8,247 nt of DNA from Acidimicrobiaceae bacterium (GTDB taxonomy: Bacteria > Actinomycetota > Acidimicrobiia > Acidimicrobiales > RAAP-2), in the NCBI GenBank assembly GCA_003133075.1, contig PKZN01000132.1:7153-15399 (forward strand), read 5' to 3'. Positions 6,237 through 8,247 of the stretch are shown one piece after another (the first letter of the stretch is position 1; each line of letters begins with the position of its first letter). The notes below the pieces were generated by a model. The model saw only the letters and a list, made by a program, of their open reading frames with translations. It had not been told where the DNA came from and did no database searches. A program made the position numbers and the translations under genes.

Positions 6237-7199
6237 GTGGAGTACGTTCCCCTCGGCTCGACCGGCCTCAAGGTCTCCCGCATTTGTCTCGGCACCATGA
6301 CCTACGGCTCGAAAAAATGGCGCGAGTGGGTGCTCGAAGAACCGGAAAGCCGTCCCTTCATCAAGCAAGCACTGGAAGCGGGCATCAACTTCTTCGACAC
6401 CGCGGATGTCTACTCCGAAGGCGAAAGTGAAAAGACTCTCGGGCAGTCTCTCAAGAATTTGAACATCGCACGGAAGGAAGTTGTCATCGCCACCAAAGTA
6501 TTCGGACGTGTAGGCCCTGGCCGCAACGATGTCGGCGCATCTCGCGGTCACATTATGGATGCCGTCGATGCCAGCTTGAAGCGCCTGCAGACCGATTACA
6601 TCGATCTCTATCAATCGCACAAAGACGATCCCAACACCCAACTCGCGGAAACGCTGGAAGCCTATGCGCACCTCATCAAGCAAGGCAAAGTGCGTGTCAT
6701 CGGCGCTTCGAATTACACCGCCGACCGGTTGGCGCAGGCGCTCGATTTCGCCGATCGCGACGGATATCCGCGCTATCAGACGATCCAGCCGGAATATAGC
6801 CTCTATTCACGTCTGGGCTATGAAGCCGAATTGGCGCCGCTCGCGCTGGAGCGGCAAGTCTCCTGCATTGGCTATTTTTCGCTCGCCAATGGTTTCTTGA
6901 CAGGCAAATACCGGCGTGAAGCCGACCTTACCCAATCGGCGCGCGGCCAGCGCTCGGTCGGTAAATATCTGAACGCGCGTGGTTTCAAGATTCTGGCGGC
7001 GATGGACAAGGTGGCGCATGAGGCCGATACGACGCTGGCGCGCGTCGCGCTAGCCTGGCTGATCGCCAAACCGACCGTCGCCGCGCCGATCGCCAGCGCC
7101 ACGAGCCTCCTGCAGCTCGAAGACCTGATTGCCGCGCCGTCCCTGCAGCTATCGGCCGACGCAATGGCGATCCTTGACGAAGCGAGCGCCGAGGACTGA
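6237..7199 (+). CDS. Aldo/keto reductase family oxidoreductase
   Basis: The 320-residue product is of normal length for an NADPH-dependent aldo/keto reductase with a TIM-barrel fold, acting in the cytoplasm. It opens with the typical MEYVPLGSTGLKVSRICLGT. The catalytic tetrad is visible: D54 and Y59 in FFDTADVYSEGE, K87 in IATKVFG and H128 in LYQSHKDD. Other hallmarks are GKVRVIGASNYTADRL (150-165), the QPEYSLYSR strand (184-192) and the C-terminal coenzyme phosphate-binding region APIASATSLLQLEDL (283-297). The substrate (aldehyde, ketone or quinone) cannot be deduced. Codon use changes along the gene. The first four tyrosines use TAC, whereas nine of the eleven later ones use TAT, and none of its 20 arginines uses CGA. 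The 5' end resembles the left block and the rest the right block. It converges on the small gene at 7216-7431 with 16 nt between the stops. Confidence 0.92.
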   Translation: MEYVPLGSTGLKVSRICLGTMTYGSKKWREWVLEEPESRPFIKQALEAGINFFDTADVYSEGESEKTLGQSLKNLNIARKEVVIATKVFGRVGPGRNDVGASRGHIMDAVDASLKRLQTDYIDLYQSHKDDPNTQLAETLEAYAHLIKQGKVRVIGASNYTADRLAQALDFADRDGYPRYQTIQPEYSLYSRLGYEAELAPLALERQVSCIGYFSLANGFLTGKYRREADLTQSARGQRSVGKYLNARGFKILAAMDKVAHEADTTLARVALAWLIAKPTVAAPIASATSLLQLEDLIAAPSLQLSADAMAILDEASAED

Positions 7200-7215
7200 G
7201 GCCACCGGCGTCGTA

Positions 7216-7431
7216 TCAGGCCACCTTGGCATGGATCGGGATCTGGCTTTCATAGGACGCACTGGCCGCCCGCGACACATTGAGGGCCCGCTCTGCTTCG
7301 GCATGGGCGCGCGCCGTATATTTGGCGCCGGCGCAGGCATTGCCGAGCGAAGAGAATTCAGCGGCCAAGCGGTGCAATTCGGCTGCCGCCTCCAAACATT
7401 CTGCGGCATGCAAATTCAAGCTCTCTGACAT
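7216..7431 (-). CDS. Small protein of unknown function, 71 residues
   Basis: I do not recognise a family. The product is alanine- and glutamate-rich and looks helical and soluble, with heptad-like spacing of small hydrophobics (for example AAECLEAAAELHRLAAEF near residues 9-26); it has one histidine-containing N-terminal stretch and no signal peptide or membrane helix. Support for being real comes from an ATG at 7429-7431 with GGGAGAG a few nucleotides upstream. The third codon positions also follow the same pattern as the neighbouring regulator, and the gene lies neatly between the reductase stop and the spacer. It could be an orphan gene with its own promoter. Confidence 0.6.
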   Translation of the reverse strand: MSESLNLHAAECLEAAAELHRLAAEFSSLGNACAGAKYTARAHAEAERALNVSRAASASYESQIPIHAKVA

Positions 7432-7467
7432 GGATGCTCTCCCACATTGCTTTTATCATGCAGTGGA

Positions 7468-7497
7468 AGATTAGCATGCTTGCAACTGATTCGCCAA
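7468..7497 (-). promoter_or_regulatory. Candidate sigma70-type promoter for the small gene
   Basis: On the minus strand TTGGCG (7492-7497) and TAATCT (7468-7473) are separated by 18 nt and point at the small gene, leaving a leader of about 30 nt before its ATG at 7431. The match is partial and was found by eye. Confidence 0.3.
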
Positions 7498-7524
7498 TAA
7501 CCACGATTACGGACCAGAACACCC

Positions 7525-7560
7525 GTCAAAAAATGTCAAAATCTTGAATAGTGTCAAAAT
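7525..7560. repeat. Three short direct repeats of GTCAAAA
   Basis: GTCAAAA occurs at 7525-7531, and within two full TGTCAAAAT copies at 7534-7542 and 7552-7560. Start-to-start distances of the GTCAAAA core are 10 and 18 nt. This clustering in a spacer is the usual look of a multi-site operator, but the repeats are short and AT-rich. Confidence 0.4.
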
Positions 7561-7568
7561 TTAGCCCC

Positions 7569-7595
7569 CGGTAATTTAGAATTAATAAACTACCG
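7569..7595. repeat. 27-nt imperfect inverted repeat
   Basis: Arms CGGTAATTTA (7569-7578) and TAAACTACCG (7586-7595) pair at 9 of 10 positions around a 7-nt centre. On the minus strand it is followed by a CTAAATTTT stretch, so it could act as a weak terminator for the regulator gene reading leftward. The AT-rich stem and long arms suit a protein-binding operator equally well. Confidence 0.4.
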
Positions 7596-7782
7596 ACTTC
7601 AATTCACTCGATTTAATGTGCTTTCGGGGATCATGGCGCCGCCGTCCGGACGACGGCTTGCCACGCGCCGCAAGCGATGGCGACGCCATTGCGATCACTT
7701 CACAGTTTCGCGACTGGGCGACGGCCGGCCGGCAGGCATCCCGTGACGAATGCGATCGTCGCTCGGCCGAGCCGCCGGCAGA

Positions 7783-8247
7783 TCAAAAACTCGGTGGCGT
7801 GCAGGCCGAGACGATCACCAGTTCGCCGTCGCCGATGTTGCGAAAGGCGTGTGGGCGCCGGCTATCGAACAGATAGGCGTCGCCGGGTCCCAATTCATAG
7901 CGATGGTCGTCGACCTCAAGCTGCAGGCGCCCCTTGATGACGATCCCGCCTTCCTCGCCTTGATGGCTGATGCGGGGCCGGCCGGATTCGGCGCCGGGCT
8001 GGTAACGCTCGTGCAGGATCTGCAAGGCGCGCGTGGCGAGATTGGCGCCGACCTGACGATAGGAAACAGGACCGCCGGCGATCTCGCTCAGCTCGCCGGC
8101 CCGGAACACCACCTGATCGACATCTTGGTCGACCGCCGAAAAAAACGCCGCGATACCCATCGGAAATCCGGCCAGGATCTGGCGCAGTGCCGAGATCGAC
8201 GGGCTGACCTGATTGGATTCCACCATTGAAATCGTCGCATTGGAGAC
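7783..8247 (-). CDS. XRE-family transcriptional regulator with C-terminal cupin domain, PuuR-like (N-terminus off the right edge)
   Basis: The frame is open to the window edge, giving 154 visible residues of a protein whose family is usually about 180-190. The visible start, VSNATISMVESNQVSPSISA, is the recognition helix and following turn of an XRE helix-turn-helix. LRQILAGFPMGIAAFF, the end of that domain, comes next. The C-terminal half is a cupin_2 sensor: SHQGEEGGIVIKGRLQLEV, then YELGPGDAYLFDSRRPHAFRN, with the histidines expected of the small-molecule pocket. Relatives such as PuuR repress polyamine or amino-acid catabolism genes, but the ligand here is unknown. The ATG at 8224-8226 is internal to the domain and is not the start. 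The gene precedes the spacer and small gene in the same direction. Codon use (CTG, no CGA) matches the small gene and differs from the left block. Confidence 0.9.
   Translation of the reverse strand, partial: VSNATISMVESNQVSPSISALRQILAGFPMGIAAFFSAVDQDVDQVVFRAGELSEIAGGPVSYRQVGANLATRALQILHERYQPGAESGRPRISHQGEEGGIVIKGRLQLEVDDHRYELGPGDAYLFDSRRPHAFRNIGDGELVIVSACTPPSF

Larger units (their letters stand above)
7432..7782. other. Intergenic spacer with AT-rich core
   Basis: This 351-nt stretch separates the small gene from the regulator; I find no convincing gene in it. Positions 7540-7620 are clearly AT-richer than anything else in the window and hold the GTCAAAA repeats and the 27-nt inverted repeat listed separately. 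The part from 7620 to 7782 is GC-rich. It has two modest hairpins: 7641-7657 with GCCGTC/GACGGC arms, and 7674-7692 with 8-bp arms including one G-T pair. Neither is followed by a T tract. Confidence 0.5.

Noticed and set aside
6204..6683. A 159-codon minus-strand open frame over the start of the aldo/keto reductase
   Set aside because: It is antisense to the conserved catalytic part of the reductase and crosses the reductase ribosome binding site; the product has no known domain.
7199..7225. An 8-nt direct repeat AGGCCACC around the two convergent stop codons
   Set aside because: It is too short and fits coding sequence; there is no sign of a target-site duplication or inserted element between the copies.
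7641..7692. Two hairpins (7641-7657 and 7674-7692) considered as a terminator for the regulator
   Set aside because: The stems are short, and neither is followed by a T-rich run on either strand.
7616..8229. Plus-strand open frames (7616-7876, 7677-7937, 7750-8229) over the spacer and regulator
   Set aside because: They overlap one another in different frames and are opposite the regulator, whose helix-turn-helix and cupin motifs are unmistakable.

Overview
The window has two parts that differ in base and codon usage. Positions 1 to about 6236 are a GC-rich block in which every gene lies on the minus strand. Its gene types and heavy use of CGA, GTC, CTC and TCG codons look actinobacterial, possibly Acidimicrobiia-like; that assignment is inference from composition and family only. 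Positions from about 6300 to 8247 carry an aldo/keto reductase on the plus strand, a small unknown gene and an XRE-cupin regulator. Codon use there (TAT, GAA, CTG, no CGA in the genes checked) looks more like an alphaproteobacterium. The change begins inside the aldo/keto reductase gene, so either horizontal transfer or a chimeric metagenome join has to be considered.

Left block, read in the minus direction from 6076. A circularly permuted ATP-grasp protein, an alpha-E (DUF403) protein and a transglutaminase-like protein follow one another with GTGA stop/start overlaps. This is a recurrent bacterial triad predicted to make or process a small peptide-like product, and its product is not established. 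After a 78-nt gap comes an isocitrate/isopropylmalate dehydrogenase family enzyme with a good ribosome binding site. After a further 65-nt gap that contains a 7-bp hairpin comes a zinc-free NADPH-dependent enone reductase of the CurA/prostaglandin-reductase type. The N-terminal part of an MFS transporter overlaps the end of the reductase gene and runs off the left edge. All six genes could be co-transcribed, but only the triad and the reductase/transporter pair are tightly coupled.

Middle. The divergent spacer 6077-6236 separates the minus-strand triad from the plus-strand aldo/keto reductase. It holds a 12-nt direct repeat and the reductase's AAGGAG ribosome binding site.

Right block. The aldo/keto reductase converges on a 71-residue protein of unknown function. 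A 351-nt spacer then has an AT-rich core with three GTCAAAA repeats and a 27-nt imperfect inverted repeat. Next comes the C-terminal part of an XRE-type helix-turn-helix plus cupin regulator that enters from the right edge. No rRNA, tRNA, CRISPR array, insertion sequence or integrase was seen.
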